A DNA stretch of 64,000 nt from Vagococcus salmoninarum. GTDB taxonomy: Bacteria; Bacillota; Bacilli; Lactobacillales; Vagococcaceae. A model generated the notes under the pieces. The model was given only the letters and a program-made list of their open reading frames with translations, was not told the origin of the DNA and made no database searches. The stretch is from the NCBI RefSeq assembly GCF_003987495.1, contig NZ_NGJU01000011.1, forward strand, positions 1 through 64,000, in the 5' to 3' direction. The position numbers and the translations under genes are program-made. Shown here piece by piece: positions 25,264-34,807 of the stretch (positions are counted from its first letter, which is position 1; each line of letters starts with the position of its first letter).

Positions 25264-26229
25264 CTATTTATAGACATCTTCGTATAATGCTTCAGGACTT
25301 GGAACTGGACTATCTTGGGCAAACTTAACAGCTGTTTCAGTATCCGCTACTGAAGTTGCTTCTATCTCATCGGCTTGTTTAGCTGTTAACCATTTATTTT
25401 TAATCGCAACAGCTCTAAATTCTGGCAAACAATCACGATTGGCTAAGTCTTTTTCCGAACCTTCTTTCGCTTTGTATTTTTGTTCGTCGCCTTCAAAGTG
25501 GCCATAATCACGATAAGTCACACATTCAACGATACTTGGCCCTTCACCATTCCGGGCCCGGTCAATGGCTTCACCAGCGGCCTCATAGACAGCTAATAAA
25601 TCTTTGCCATCGACTCGCACACCAGGGATACCGTAAGCCACACTCCGCTCAGCAATCGTCTCGGAACCTGATGAGTATGATTGGGGAGTTGCTTCAGCAA
25701 AGAAGTTGTTCTCACAGACAAAGACGACCGGCAATTTCCAAATAGCCGCCATGTTAATCCCTTCGTGGAAAGTCCCTTCGTTAGCTGCTCCGTCACCGAA
25801 GAAGCAAATTGCAACGTCTTTCGTTTTTAAATATTTATTCCGTAAGCCTGCGCCAACAGCGATTGGGAAACCGCCACCAACCATGCCGTTTGCCCCTAAC
25901 ATGCCTTTGTCGATATCCGCAATATGCATTGATCCGCCCTTACCTTTACAAAGACCAGTAGCTTTACCAAAAATCTCAGCCATCATGCCGTTTAAATCAC
26001 AGCCTTTTGCAATACAGTGACCGTGACCACGATGGGTACTCGTAATGTAATCTTTATCCGTTAAATGAGCACAGACACCTGTAGCGATTGCTTCTTCACC
26101 AGCGTATAAATGGACAAAACCAGGGATTTGCCCTGTTGTAAAAATCCGGTGAACCTCATCCTCAAAGTTACGAATGTCTTGCATTGTTTGATAAGCCCAT
26201 GCGGCTTTTTCTTTAGTCATTTTTTCCAT
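25264..26229 (-). CDS. acoA: Acetoin dehydrogenase E1 component, alpha subunit
   Basis: A 321-residue thiamine-diphosphate-binding subunit. The TPP motif is intact: GDGAANEGTFHEGINMAAIW, ending in ENN, at about residues 142-176. GFVHLYAGEEAIATG and THRGHGHCIAKG are the usual E1-alpha elements, and KGKGGSMHIADI matches acetoin and related E1 chains. The start is supported by AAGGAGG seven bases upstream. The E3 gene precedes it after 95 bases that hold a duplicated ribosome-site segment. A pyruvate dehydrogenase E1 is possible but less likely in this sigma-54 context. Confidence 0.85.
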   Translation of the reverse strand: MEKMTKEKAAWAYQTMQDIRNFEDEVHRIFTTGQIPGFVHLYAGEEAIATGVCAHLTDKDYITSTHRGHGHCIAKGCDLNGMMAEIFGKATGLCKGKGGSMHIADIDKGMLGANGMVGGGFPIAVGAGLRNKYLKTKDVAICFFGDGAANEGTFHEGINMAAIWKLPVVFVCENNFFAEATPQSYSSGSETIAERSVAYGIPGVRVDGKDLLAVYEAAGEAIDRARNGEGPSIVECVTYRDYGHFEGDEQKYKAKEGSEKDLANRDCLPEFRAVAIKNKWLTAKQADEIEATSVADTETAVKFAQDSPVPSPEALYEDVYK

Positions 26230-26332
26230 GTTAAGTCCTCCTTGTTTATCTTGCTGTTAATCTATTGATTTTGTTAACCGGTAGCCTAAATTTCTAAACG
26301 CTAAAGCGTTAAGGTCCTCCTCGTTTATTTTG
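26230..26332 (-). repeat. Imperfect duplication of a ribosome-binding-site segment
   Basis: A 25-base segment containing AGGAGGAC-TTAAC occurs directly before the E1-alpha ATG (26230-26253) and again across the E3 stop (26308-26332), with no start codon behind the second copy. Between them sits the palindrome AACGCT-AA-AGCGTT (26297-26310). It looks like a local duplication or the scar of a deleted gene. Confidence 0.5.
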
Positions 26333-27671
26333 TTGTTTTTAATAATTCGCCAGCCAGTTCACCAATCGTTTCGGCTAAGGTTGGATGAGCGAAAATCATT
26401 GTCGCTAATTCTTCTAGTCGACCTTCAGCTTCTTTAACCCCTAAAATCGTGTGGATTAATTCAGTGGCGTGACTACCAACAATGACTGCCCCTAAGATTT
26501 CATGATATTTTTTGTCAGCGATGATTTTAACGAAGCCGAGGGTTTCATTGGCTGAAATTGCTTTACCACTATTACTGAAGGGTGCTGAAGCTACTAAAAC
26601 TTCATATCCTTGGGCTTCAGCCGCTGCTTCTGTTAGGCCAAAACTAGCGATTTCTGGTGTCGTATAAACGCACTTAGGAACTAAGTGTTCTTTAACACTC
26701 TTTTCTGGTTGCCCAGTAATGTGTCGAACCGCTTTAAGCCCTTCTTTGCTCGCCACATGAGCCAACATGTAACTATCGAGAAGGTCGCCAATGCCATAAA
26801 TATTTGGGTCACTCGTTTGATAGTAGTCATTAACTTTTAATTTTTTTCCATCTGGAGTTTTAACTAAGCCTAGTTGATCCACAAGTTCTAAATTGCTAAC
26901 ACGACCAGTGGCAACTAATAACTGATCGAAAGTTAAGGTTTTATTACTTAGTACTAAGCTTTGGGCTTTAACTTCAGTAATCTGAGCTTGAGGATAAACC
27001 GTCACTCCTAACTTAATTAACTCTTTTTTGATAATCTCCCGCGCTTCTAAGTCTTCTGTTAATAAAATGTCAGTTGCTACTTCCACAACGCTGACAGCTA
27101 CCCCTAAAGGCGCCATAGCAAAGGCTAATTCAATCGCAATGACCCCACCGCCAATAATCACTAGTTCTTTTGGTAACGTTCTCATTTCAAAAAATGTATC
27201 TGTCGTTAAGTAATTAGCTGTTTCGATGCCCGGAATCGGCGGAACAAAAGGTCGACTACCAGTAGCTAAAATAAGTTTATCCCATTGGTAACGTTCCTCC
27301 TTAACTTCAATCTCTGCCTCTGTATTTAAACGGGCTTCGCCTTCAACTAAAGTGATTTTCCCTTGTTGAAAGAGATAATTAATCCCTTGCTGTAAGCCAC
27401 TAACCACTTGATCTTTACGGTCGACTAATTTTGAAAAATCAAGCTCTTCAATAGTACTTTTAATACCGAATTTCTTAGCCTCGCTAATTTGCTTTAACCA
27501 ATCGGCATGTTTCAAATAACTTTTTGAAGGAATACAGCCGACGTTTAAGCAAGTTCCTCCCAGTGCTTGTTTTTCAAAAACGACAACTGATTTCCCTAAA
27601 TTAGCGGCTTCGATAGCTGCTACATACCCGCCTGGGCCAGCGCCGATAATCGCTATGTCAAATCTTTTCAT
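26325..27671 (-). CDS. acoL: Dihydrolipoamide dehydrogenase, E3 of the acetoin dehydrogenase complex
   Basis: A 448-residue flavoprotein disulfide reductase. The FAD motif GAGPGGYVAAIEAA is at residues 10-23, the redox disulfide in GGTCLNVGCIPSKSYL near 40, the NAD motif GGGVIAIELAFA near 176, and the C-terminal HAHPT-type site reads FAHPTLAETI. It re-oxidises the lipoyl group of E2 with NAD. It is first of the four structural genes, whereas B. subtilis acoABCL has it last. The -24/-12 promoter at 27767 lies 96 bases upstream. Confidence 0.9.
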   Translation of the reverse strand: MKRFDIAIIGAGPGGYVAAIEAANLGKSVVVFEKQALGGTCLNVGCIPSKSYLKHADWLKQISEAKKFGIKSTIEELDFSKLVDRKDQVVSGLQQGINYLFQQGKITLVEGEARLNTEAEIEVKEERYQWDKLILATGSRPFVPPIPGIETANYLTTDTFFEMRTLPKELVIIGGGVIAIELAFAMAPLGVAVSVVEVATDILLTEDLEAREIIKKELIKLGVTVYPQAQITEVKAQSLVLSNKTLTFDQLLVATGRVSNLELVDQLGLVKTPDGKKLKVNDYYQTSDPNIYGIGDLLDSYMLAHVASKEGLKAVRHITGQPEKSVKEHLVPKCVYTTPEIASFGLTEAAAEAQGYEVLVASAPFSNSGKAISANETLGFVKIIADKKYHEILGAVIVGSHATELIHTILGVKEAEGRLEELATMIFAHPTLAETIGELAGELLKTTK

Positions 27672-27766
27672 CTCTTCACCATGCTTTCTAACTTTTGAAT
27701 TATGAAAGAATCCTTTGGACTTGCTTTAGTAACCTTCCTCCCTTCCTAGGCTCTTGTCTTAATAAA

Positions 27767-27782
27767 AGCAAGTTTCATGCCA
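27767..27782 (-). promoter_or_regulatory. Sigma-54 (-24/-12) promoter of the acetoin operon
   Basis: TGGCATG-AAAC-TTGCT on the minus strand matches the sigma-54 consensus TGGCACG-N4-TTGCW, with GG and GC exactly ten bases apart. It lies just after the terminator of the activator gene and before the E3 gene, as expected for an operon driven by the AcoR-type activator. Confidence 0.85.
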
Positions 27783-27826
27783 ATCATAAAAGAGCTTAAT
27801 ATCAAGGTTTGTGAAATCAGCACAAA

Positions 27827-27854
27827 AAAACCGCTACAAAATTGTAGCGGTTTT
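27827..27854 (-). terminator. Terminator of the activator gene
   Basis: AAAACCGCTACA pairs with TGTAGCGGTTTT (12 bp), followed by T-rich sequence on the minus strand, 13 bases after the activator stop. It separates the activator transcript from the sigma-54 promoter. Confidence 0.85.
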
Positions 27855-27867
27855 GTCCGGTCTTGTC

Positions 27868-29661
27868 CTATTCAGGTAATTCAATTTGATACTTAGTTAG
27901 CCAACGATACAAGGTGCTTCTAGCTATCCCTAGTTCTTTTGCCGTCTTGGATAAATGAAAATGATGTTTGGCTAAGGCAGCTTCTAACTTCAGTTGTTCC
28001 CTTGATTTATGCTCATCTGAAGGGGCCTTGTCTTTTAAATTAACCGCCCCTACTTGAATGACTTCTCGAAGTTCTTCGAGACTAGGGGCTTCAACTGGAT
28101 AATACAAATACAGACGCTCTAAAAAATTACGTAGTTCGCGAATATTCCCTTCCCAACGGTAATCATTTGTCACGGCAATCACTTGCTCTAACCATGTGAT
28201 TTGCCAGTTTTTTTCTTTGGCGAATGCTTGAATCAGAACTTTCATATCTTCTTGGCGCTCTCGTAATGGCGGAATCGTCAAAGGGGCGACATACAAACGA
28301 TAAAATAAATCTAAACGAAATTCATTTGTTTTAACTAGCTCACGTAAATCCCGGTTGCTAGCAGTAATCAGCCTAAACTCTGATTTAACAGCTACTTCCC
28401 CGCCTAAAGGTGTGACTTCCTGATCTTCTAAGACCCGTAACAGAGCTGCTTGCATCGGTTTTGACATGCTATCAACTTCATCTAAAAAGAGCGTCCCCCC
28501 ATGGGCTTGTAAGATTTTTCCTTTATAGCCTTTCCCTTGAGCACCAGTGAAGGCGCCACTGACATAGCCAAAAAGTTCACTTTCTAAAAGATTCTCACTT
28601 AATGCCCCGCAGTTAACAGCTACTAGCGGCCCCTCTTTACCAAGACTATTATGGTGAATCGTTTTAGCAGCTAATTCTTTACCACTTCCTGATTCCCCAT
28701 AAAGGTGAACTGGTAACGAGCTTTGAGCCACTTTTTGCAGTTGAAATAAAAATTGCCGGTAAGCTTGATTTTTTGAATCAATGCCAAAAATTTTAAAAGA
28801 AGCAGGCGGTCGCTCCCCTTGCCGCTGATAGAAATAGCCAACAATTGACCCTTCATAGTAAATTTTCTCCCCTGCTGTCTTTAACTTATGGCTTTTTTTT
28901 AATTCCTGTAAGTCCCTTCCTAACCACTGACTATCATCAAGCTCTAACTCTTCAGAGATTTTGATAATCTGATCTTTATCATCACAGAGGACGCCAATTT
29001 TATCTGTTTTAAATAAATACTCTAACAAATGTTCCTTACGTGCCAAGTTGGCTTTGATAAAATTTCTTTGAACCGTTTTACTGATCATTTGCAAGGCTAA
29101 TAACGTGTATTGATCAAATTCTCGCTGGTCAAATGACGAGATATCCAAGCAACCGATGAGCTGATTTTGCTCATCATGAATCGGCACAGAGGAACAAGTA
29201 AATGGATGAGAAGCTACCGAGTAATGTTCATAGCCATGGACTGTCACACTTTGGTTCGTTCGTAACGTAATCCCAATGGCATTTGTTCCGACAGCTTTTT
29301 CCGTCCAAATGCTGCCTTCAACAAAAGTAATGTCATTGGCATAATCTTTAGTTTCGTGATTACCTTCACGCCAAATAATACAACCCTCTTTATCGGTTAA
29401 GATGAAAATTGGTCGTGTCACTTTAAATAATTTTTGGTATTTAGTAATCTCCTGTTTGATTAAATCAATCAGCCCTCGGTTTTCTTGGGTTTTTCGTTTT
29501 AACGTTAGTAGCTCAATCTTACTCTTACCTTTAGTGATATAAGGATTCACTTCTGCTAGACGACAGTATTCCCATGATTCAGCAATTACTTCTGGTAACA
29601 TTAAGGCTTTCATTGAAGGTTCTTGGATTAACTCATTCCATAATGATTCTTGCATGTTCAT
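27868..29661 (-). CDS. acoR: Sigma-54-dependent transcriptional activator, AcoR-like
   Basis: A 597-residue enhancer-binding protein. The first 300 residues hold a GAF-type sensor ([11 protein letters not shown], then [10 protein letters not shown], as in AcoR/DhaR) and a PAS-like segment. The AAA+ domain has Walker A GESGSGKE, the sigma-54 contact loop GAFTGAQ and Walker [11 protein letters not shown]. It ends in a Fis-type helix-turn-helix ([21 protein letters not shown]). The ATG at 29661 has AGGAG seven bases upstream. The intact GAFTGA loop means the host should carry rpoN. It would activate the -24/-12 promoter at 27767; acetoin is the likely effector. Confidence 0.9.
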   Translation of the reverse strand: MNMQESLWNELIQEPSMKALMLPEVIAESWEYCRLAEVNPYITKGKSKIELLTLKRKTQENRGLIDLIKQEITKYQKLFKVTRPIFILTDKEGCIIWREGNHETKDYANDITFVEGSIWTEKAVGTNAIGITLRTNQSVTVHGYEHYSVASHPFTCSSVPIHDEQNQLIGCLDISSFDQREFDQYTLLALQMISKTVQRNFIKANLARKEHLLEYLFKTDKIGVLCDDKDQIIKISEELELDDSQWLGRDLQELKKSHKLKTAGEKIYYEGSIVGYFYQRQGERPPASFKIFGIDSKNQAYRQFLFQLQKVAQSSLPVHLYGESGSGKELAAKTIHHNSLGKEGPLVAVNCGALSENLLESELFGYVSGAFTGAQGKGYKGKILQAHGGTLFLDEVDSMSKPMQAALLRVLEDQEVTPLGGEVAVKSEFRLITASNRDLRELVKTNEFRLDLFYRLYVAPLTIPPLRERQEDMKVLIQAFAKEKNWQITWLEQVIAVTNDYRWEGNIRELRNFLERLYLYYPVEAPSLEELREVIQVGAVNLKDKAPSDEHKSREQLKLEAALAKHHFHLSKTAKELGIARSTLYRWLTKYQIELPE

Positions 29662-29769
29662 CTGATCACTCCTAGTTTGTTCAGCGTTGTAATGTAAGGG
29701 CTTCATTTCATCTAAAGAATACCATGTTTTTGGCTATTTTACTAGAATTCATCTATTAAAATAGAAATA

Positions 29770-29816
29770 AAGCCTAGCTAATTCACAAACTTATCTCGTT
29801 GTGAAAAACTAAGCTT
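29770..29816 (-). terminator. Terminator of the siderophore ABC operon
   Basis: AAGCCTAG/CTAAGCTT with an inner perfect TTCACAA/TTGTGAA stem, followed on the minus strand by TATTTCTATTTT, eight bases past the ATPase stop. Confidence 0.8.
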
Positions 29817-29823
29817 TTTATTT

Positions 29824-30606
29824 TTACACTAAATCATAAGTCAAACAGATTGGCCGCTGGGTCTTTGGTTCAATCATAATATCCGCTTCAATCTGAAAGG
29901 CTGCTCGTAACACTTCAGGTGTCATAACTTCAATTGGGGTCCCTTGACTGATAATTTTTCCTTGGCTAATACCGATCATATAATCTGAAAAGCGGGCAGC
30001 TAAATTTAAGTCATGGAGAACCATCACAATTGTACAGTGTTGACTCTGGTTTAATTCTTTCAGTAGTTCTAAGATTTCTAATTGATGGGCTAAATCTAAG
30101 TAAGTTGTCGGTTCATCGAGTAAAATCAGTTCCGTCTGTTGGGCTAAGGCCATGGCAATCCAAACCCGTTGCCGTTGGCCACCTGATAAACTATCGACTT
30201 CTCGTTGGCTAAAATTAGTGAGTTTCGTTACTTTTAAGGCCCACTCAATTATCTCCCGGTCTTCAGTTCGTAAGCGCCCGAAACCTTTTTGGTGGGGAAA
30301 GCGGCCGTAGGCAATTAACTCTGCCACTGTTAGGCCACTAGGAGCCGTCGGTGTTTGAGGTAAAATCGCCATTTTTTTAGCTAATTCTTTCGTGGGTAAT
30401 TGACTAATGTCGCTACCGTCAAGATAAACTACCCCTTTGTTACTTTTTAAGACCCGACCGATGGCTTTTAAAATAGTTGATTTGCCACAGCCATTAGGCC
30501 CAATAATAGAAGTGATTTTACTCGCTGTTAAAGTTAAGTCCAAGCCTTCCACAACTAAGTGATCCTCATAACTAATTGATAATGCTTCCGTTTTAATTCT
30601 TTCCAT
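29824..30606 (-). CDS. Iron-siderophore ABC transporter ATP-binding protein (FecE/FhuC-like)
   Basis: A 260-residue ATPase of the iron-chelate family. Walker A is GPNGCGKST near residue 35, the signature is LSGGQRQRVWIAMALAQ, and Walker B is LILLDEPTTYLDLAHQ, a FhuC/FecE hallmark. The H-loop VLHDLNLAARFSD follows. I favour the ATG at 30606, ten bases after AAGGAGG; a TTG six bases earlier is the alternative. It is the last gene of the Fur-controlled operon, ten bases after the second permease. Confidence 0.9.
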   Translation of the reverse strand: MERIKTEALSISYEDHLVVEGLDLTLTASKITSIIGPNGCGKSTILKAIGRVLKSNKGVVYLDGSDISQLPTKELAKKMAILPQTPTAPSGLTVAELIAYGRFPHQKGFGRLRTEDREIIEWALKVTKLTNFSQREVDSLSGGQRQRVWIAMALAQQTELILLDEPTTYLDLAHQLEILELLKELNQSQHCTIVMVLHDLNLAARFSDYMIGISQGKIISQGTPIEVMTPEVLRAAFQIEADIMIEPKTQRPICLTYDLV

Positions 30607-30621
30607 GGCCAATTGACCTCC

Positions 30622-31635
30622 TTAATCCGCCTTTGCCAATAAATATAAGAAATAGGGGGTACTTAAAACAGTAATGACAATCCCGGTTGGCATATCCGTG
30701 CCAAAACTAATCGTTCTAGTAATCGTATCTGCTAATAAAATAATAATCGCACCGGTTAAGGCTGCCACTGGTAAGTAATACTGATGATTCGGTCCGACAA
30801 GCTTCCGGGCCATATGGGGAGCAATCATCCCGACAAAAAAGAAATTCCCTCCTAAAGCGACACTCGCTGAAGATAGAGCCACCGCAGTTAAGGCTAGTCC
30901 AATAAACTCTGCTTTTACTCTGACACCTAAACCGGTAGCTGTCTCTTCCCCTAAATTTAAAGTATTCAAGACTGGTGATTTATACAGGCTGTATAAAAAT
31001 AAGATAATGACCCATGGGGCTAAAATTTTAATAAAAACCCATTCATCTCCCCAGAGATTGCCGGCTTGCCATTTTTGCATAAAATCCATTTGTCGTTGAT
31101 CTAGCTTTAAACTCACTAACGTCGTTAAGGCGCTATAGCCACTACCAACAGCGACTCCCGTTAAAATTAAACCAGTCGGAGAAACTTGCCGACCTGGTCG
31201 ATACGCTAAGAAGAAGATTAAAAGGGCAGCAATTAAACCGCCAATAAAAGCTAGAATCGGTAAAGCCAGTGGTGAAGAAATACCTGATGGTGAATAAATG
31301 GCGATATATAATAAGACGAATAACCCCGAGCCTGAACTAATCCCTAAAGTGCCGGGACTTGCCATATCATTTCGTAATAAACTTTGCATAATGCTGCCTG
31401 AGACACCCATACCGACACCAACTAAAAGGGCTAATAAGATTCGTGGCAACCGAAACTCGTAGACGATTAATTCTTGTTGTGGCGCCCCTTGACCTTTGAT
31501 GACTTGCCAAACTTCTAGAGGGTTGAGACTCATCTTGCCGACGTTCATGCCAATAATGCTAATTAAGACTAACAACAGGCTTAAACTAAGAATTAAGCTA
31601 ATTTTTTTCGTGACACTTTGCTTCGTTTCCCTCAT
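30622..31635 (-). CDS. Iron-siderophore ABC transporter permease (FecD/FhuG-like)
   Basis: A 337-residue FecCD-family permease with about nine to ten membrane segments. Family motifs include LPRILLALLVGVGMGVSGSIMQSLLRN, ASPGTLGISSGSG and VGMIAPHMARKLVGPNHQYYLP, the last being the ATPase-contact loop. The ATG overlaps the preceding permease stop by four bases, so the two are translationally coupled and form the heterodimeric channel. Confidence 0.9.
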   Translation of the reverse strand: MRETKQSVTKKISLILSLSLLLVLISIIGMNVGKMSLNPLEVWQVIKGQGAPQQELIVYEFRLPRILLALLVGVGMGVSGSIMQSLLRNDMASPGTLGISSGSGLFVLLYIAIYSPSGISSPLALPILAFIGGLIAALLIFFLAYRPGRQVSPTGLILTGVAVGSGYSALTTLVSLKLDQRQMDFMQKWQAGNLWGDEWVFIKILAPWVIILFLYSLYKSPVLNTLNLGEETATGLGVRVKAEFIGLALTAVALSSASVALGGNFFFVGMIAPHMARKLVGPNHQYYLPVAALTGAIIILLADTITRTISFGTDMPTGIVITVLSTPYFLYLLAKAD

Positions 31636-32654
31636 TGAAATTCCCTCCGTTGCGTTTTAACTAAATATAAAAAGAAAGGCACGCCGATGACTGAAAAAAT
31701 GATTCCCATCGGTGTTTCAAAAGGGGGATTGATGACTCGGCCAATTAAATCAGCGATTAAGGTTAACACCCCGCCGTATAAGGCACTTGCTGGAATGATG
31801 TAACGGTAATCAACTCCGACAAAGTAACGCATCATGTGAGGAACAATTAAGCCCACAAAGCCAACTGGGCCAACGACTACTACCGAAAGGCCTGTTAAGA
31901 CTAGGACAATTATTGTTCCAAGGCCCTTAACTCGTTTTGTGTTTAAGCCTAAACCAATTGCCACATCTTCACCTAAACTCAACATGGTCACCCCAGGGGA
32001 AAGAGCAATTGCCCCTAAAATGCCACCAATGAAGAATGGTAAAATTAATAATAATTCCGACCACTTCGCCCCAGCTGTTCCACCGGCTGACCAGTAAGTC
32101 AAGGCTTGACCTAGATGAAAGCGAATCGCCACATAAGAACTTAAAGAGCCAAACAACATCGAAATCGAAATTCCGGCTAAGACTAACCGTTGAGGGGTCA
32201 TGCCTCGTTTGCCGACTGAAGCTACAAAATAAGTCAGACCCGTTGTGACAGCCGCCCCAACAAAGGCAAAAGCCATCATTTGGCCGTATGTTCGGTGAGG
32301 TAAAAAAGCTAAACATAAGGCAATCGCAAAGGTTGCCCCAGAGCTAATTCCCATCAAACCAGAATCAGCTAAGGGATTACGAGTCGTCCCTTGCATAATT
32401 GCCCCACAAACTGCTAAACTTGCCCCAACAATAATATCTGCTAAGGTTCGTGGCAGACGTAAAGTTCGAACGATTTGATGTTCCGTTAAACTAGGCTCAA
32501 ACTTAAACAAGGCTCCCCAAGCTGTTTTCAAGTCCATCTCTGCGGCTCCAAAAGAAATGGATGCGAAACTAGCCACTACAAGTAAAAGACCGCCAATTAA
32601 GAGAATCATCCCAAAATTAACTGAACCTTGTTTATTTTTAGCTTCTGCCTTCAT
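31632..32654 (-). CDS. Iron-siderophore ABC transporter permease (FecC/FhuB-like)
   Basis: A 340-residue FecCD-family permease. Family motifs are LRLPRTLADIIVGASLAVCGAIMQGTTRNPLA, SSGATFAIAL and GFVGLIVPHMMRYFVGVDYRYIIP. I chose the ATG at 32654, with AGAGGTG seven bases upstream, over a GTG nine bases earlier. It follows the binding-protein gene after a hairpin of about 35 bases, which probably lowers permease expression relative to the lipoprotein. Confidence 0.9.
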   Translation of the reverse strand: MKAEAKNKQGSVNFGMILLIGGLLLVVASFASISFGAAEMDLKTAWGALFKFEPSLTEHQIVRTLRLPRTLADIIVGASLAVCGAIMQGTTRNPLADSGLMGISSGATFAIALCLAFLPHRTYGQMMAFAFVGAAVTTGLTYFVASVGKRGMTPQRLVLAGISISMLFGSLSSYVAIRFHLGQALTYWSAGGTAGAKWSELLLILPFFIGGILGAIALSPGVTMLSLGEDVAIGLGLNTKRVKGLGTIIVLVLTGLSVVVVGPVGFVGLIVPHMMRYFVGVDYRYIIPASALYGGVLTLIADLIGRVINPPFETPMGIIFSVIGVPFFLYLVKTQRREFQ

Positions 32655-32687
32655 TAAAAACACCTCTCTTCTATTTCATAATAAAAA

Positions 32688-32722
32688 CCACCTAAAACTC
32701 TTTTCCAGAGTTAACTAGGTGG
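32688..32722 (-). terminator. Intra-operon hairpin after the siderophore-binding protein gene
   Basis: CCACCTA...AACTC pairs with GAGTT...TAGGTGG, with TTTTTATTATG after it on the minus strand. It sits between the lipoprotein and permease genes, so it is probably a partial terminator. Confidence 0.7.
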
Positions 32723-32766
32723 TCGATTTGCACATTTCTTTAACTTAGCTTTCGCAACCTATTTAG

Positions 32767-33690
32767 TTACTTTAAATTTTTAACAAAATAATCTAATTGG
32801 CCCGTTAAGCTCAAAACATCTGAGTAGAAGAATAAGCCAGTGTATTCACCAGGAATCGACGTCACATGATCGGCTTTAACAGCGGGAATGCTTTTCCAAA
32901 TAGCCGTTTCGGCAAATTCTGAGGGCTTGTCTTCTTGTAAGAACCACATGACGTAGTCACCGAAGTAATCTGCTGCTACTTCGTAAGAAAGAGCGCCACG
33001 GCCCTCTCCTGAACTTTCAATCAGCTCTTCTAATTTAGCCGGTTTTTTTAAGTTTAAGTAGTCGTACAAAATTGTCCCACCACGGGAGCCAGTTTCAAAG
33101 TATACTCCGTAGGAATCACTGCCCCAGTCTTGAAAGACACTAAAGGTTTTATCTTGATACTCTGGTTTAGCAAATAAATCTTTGGCTTGAGCCAAACTAG
33201 TCTCAAAGTTAGTCACCGCCTTTTTAGCTGCCTCTTCTTTACCTAAGGCTTCCCCTAAAAATTCCACCCGTTCAATCGGTGTCATCCCACCTTCTGGAAT
33301 TACTAAAACTGGGGCAACTTTGGCGAATTTGTCAAAGTCGGCTTTGTCATAAGTAATAATTAAATCTGGTTCATAAGATAGCAATTCTTCTTTTTCCCAT
33401 TTTTCAATTGCTGGAATATCTTTTAATGTGTCGTAAAAAGTCATCGTTTCTTGGGCCCAGCCAGCATACCCGACTGGTGTAATATCTAAAGCTAACAGAT
33501 CGCCAACGTACCAATTAACTAGTACTCGTTGAGGATTAACGGGAATTTCAATCTCACCCATTTCTGTTTTTACCATCTTTGTCTCTTTTTTACCCGTTGT
33601 TGCACTGCCTGATTGACTACTACAGGCGACTAGTAACACGCTTAATCCGATAACACTTAATAACCCCACTAATTTTTTGACCTTCTTCAT
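32767..33690 (-). CDS. Iron-siderophore-binding lipoprotein
   Basis: A 307-residue class III binding protein. The lipoprotein signal (MKKVKKLVGLLSVIGLSV, lipobox LVAC near residue 22) starts at the ATG at 33690, which has AAGGAG seven bases upstream. Further on come RVLVNWYVGDLLALDITPVGYAG and YEPDLIITYDKADFDKFAKVAPV, the usual FhuD/YfmC-type pattern. It presents ferric siderophore to the FecCD permeases. The siderophore type cannot be told from sequence; the reductase just upstream suggests intracellular Fe(III) release. Confidence 0.9.
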   Translation of the reverse strand: MKKVKKLVGLLSVIGLSVLLVACSSQSGSATTGKKETKMVKTEMGEIEIPVNPQRVLVNWYVGDLLALDITPVGYAGWAQETMTFYDTLKDIPAIEKWEKEELLSYEPDLIITYDKADFDKFAKVAPVLVIPEGGMTPIERVEFLGEALGKEEAAKKAVTNFETSLAQAKDLFAKPEYQDKTFSVFQDWGSDSYGVYFETGSRGGTILYDYLNLKKPAKLEELIESSGEGRGALSYEVAADYFGDYVMWFLQEDKPSEFAETAIWKSIPAVKADHVTSIPGEYTGLFFYSDVLSLTGQLDYFVKNLK

Positions 33691-33703
33691 TATAATGCTC
33701 CTT

Positions 33704-34759
33704 CTATTTGCCTTCAACAAAAAATTGTTGAATCAAGTCTTGATTTTTTTCTGTGAATTTATCATTGTGGGAAGATACCCGTCCCCGATTAAAAGCCGTG
33801 GGATCAACATAGCTTTTCGCTTGATTGACAGCATTCACAGCATCTTGAAAAGCCCCAGCAATCAGATGCAACTTAGCATCATGCATCACCACGTCTCCTG
33901 CAGCAAAAACTCCCGGAACTGCTGAGGCTGACTGGCTATTAGTTAAAACGTAATACTCATCATGTAATTCCAAACCAACTGTATTATTTTCAAATAACGT
34001 GTTCTCACTTTCAAAGCCGTGATTGATCACCATCTCGTCAACTGGGATGTTTAGACTGCCCCCTTGACTATTAGTTAAGACCACTTCTTTAATCCGAGTT
34101 TGACTTTCATCAGCTACGAGTTTTTCGATAGTCGTATTTAAATGGCAAGTCACAGAACTATTCATCAGCTTCGTGATTTCCGCTTCGTGACTTTTTAACT
34201 CCCCTTGGCGATAGACTAAGTAAACTTTTTTTGCAATTGGTTCTAAAATATTTGCCCAATCTACAGCTGAATCACCACCGCCGGAAATCATCACTACTTT
34301 ATCTTTCATGCTCTGAGGTTTTTGCACCGTGTACTGTAAATTAGTTAATTCGTATGTCTCCGCCCCTTGGATAGTTAATTTATTCGGTTTTAAAACTCCG
34401 TAACCAGTAGCTAAAATAATGGCTTTAGAAAAATGGGTTTGACCAGTATCTGTTGTTAAAACAAATACATTTTCTGCGTTCCGGTCTATTTTGATCACCT
34501 TTTCACCAGTGATAATCGTCGGCTCAAAGACTTTTGCTTGGGCAACTAAATCATCAATAATTTTGCCAGCAGGACTTGGCGGCACCCCACCGATATCCCA
34601 GACCATCTTTTCCGTATAAACATTTAGTTTGCCACCTAGTTGTTGACTGCTTTCGATTACCTTAGTCTTCATTTCTCGAAGACCGCTATAAAAAGTGCTA
34701 AAAAGACCAGCTGGCCCAGCACCAATAATTGTTACATCAAATACGTTACTTTCAGTCAT
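33704..34759 (-). CDS. Type 2 ferredoxin-NADP reductase (thioredoxin reductase-like flavoprotein)
   Basis: A 351-residue flavoprotein with FAD motif GAGPAGLFSTFYSG near residue 12, a second nucleotide motif SGGGDSAVDWAN near 170, and GVFAAGDVVMH near 290. It lacks the CxxC of thioredoxin reductase, which fits the FNR type 2 (YumC/Fnr-like) group. The C-terminal extension after FNRGRVSSHNDKF is typical of that group. It is first in the Fur-controlled operon, 13 bases before the siderophore-binding protein. A role in reducing ferric siderophore is inferred from context; a housekeeping ferredoxin reductase placed under Fur is the other reading. Confidence 0.85.
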   Translation of the reverse strand: MTESNVFDVTIIGAGPAGLFSTFYSGLREMKTKVIESSQQLGGKLNVYTEKMVWDIGGVPPSPAGKIIDDLVAQAKVFEPTIITGEKVIKIDRNAENVFVLTTDTGQTHFSKAIILATGYGVLKPNKLTIQGAETYELTNLQYTVQKPQSMKDKVVMISGGGDSAVDWANILEPIAKKVYLVYRQGELKSHEAEITKLMNSSVTCHLNTTIEKLVADESQTRIKEVVLTNSQGGSLNIPVDEMVINHGFESENTLFENNTVGLELHDEYYVLTNSQSASAVPGVFAAGDVVMHDAKLHLIAGAFQDAVNAVNQAKSYVDPTAFNRGRVSSHNDKFTEKNQDLIQQFFVEGK

Positions 34760-34781
34760 GCTTTCCTCCTCTAAACTTTTT

Positions 34782-34800
34782 GAGAATGAGAATCATTATC
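34782..34800. promoter_or_regulatory. Fur box
   Basis: GAGAATGAGAATCATTATC matches the 19-bp Fur consensus GATAATGATAATCATTATC at 17 of 19 positions. It lies just downstream of the promoter at 34808-34836, a position suited to iron-dependent repression of the siderophore operon. Confidence 0.85.
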
Positions 34801-34807
34801 AATTGAA

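Noticed and set aside
25706-26020. Plus-strand ORF of 104 residues opposite E1-alpha
   Set aside because: Shadow of the TPP-binding region; low-complexity composition and no start signals.
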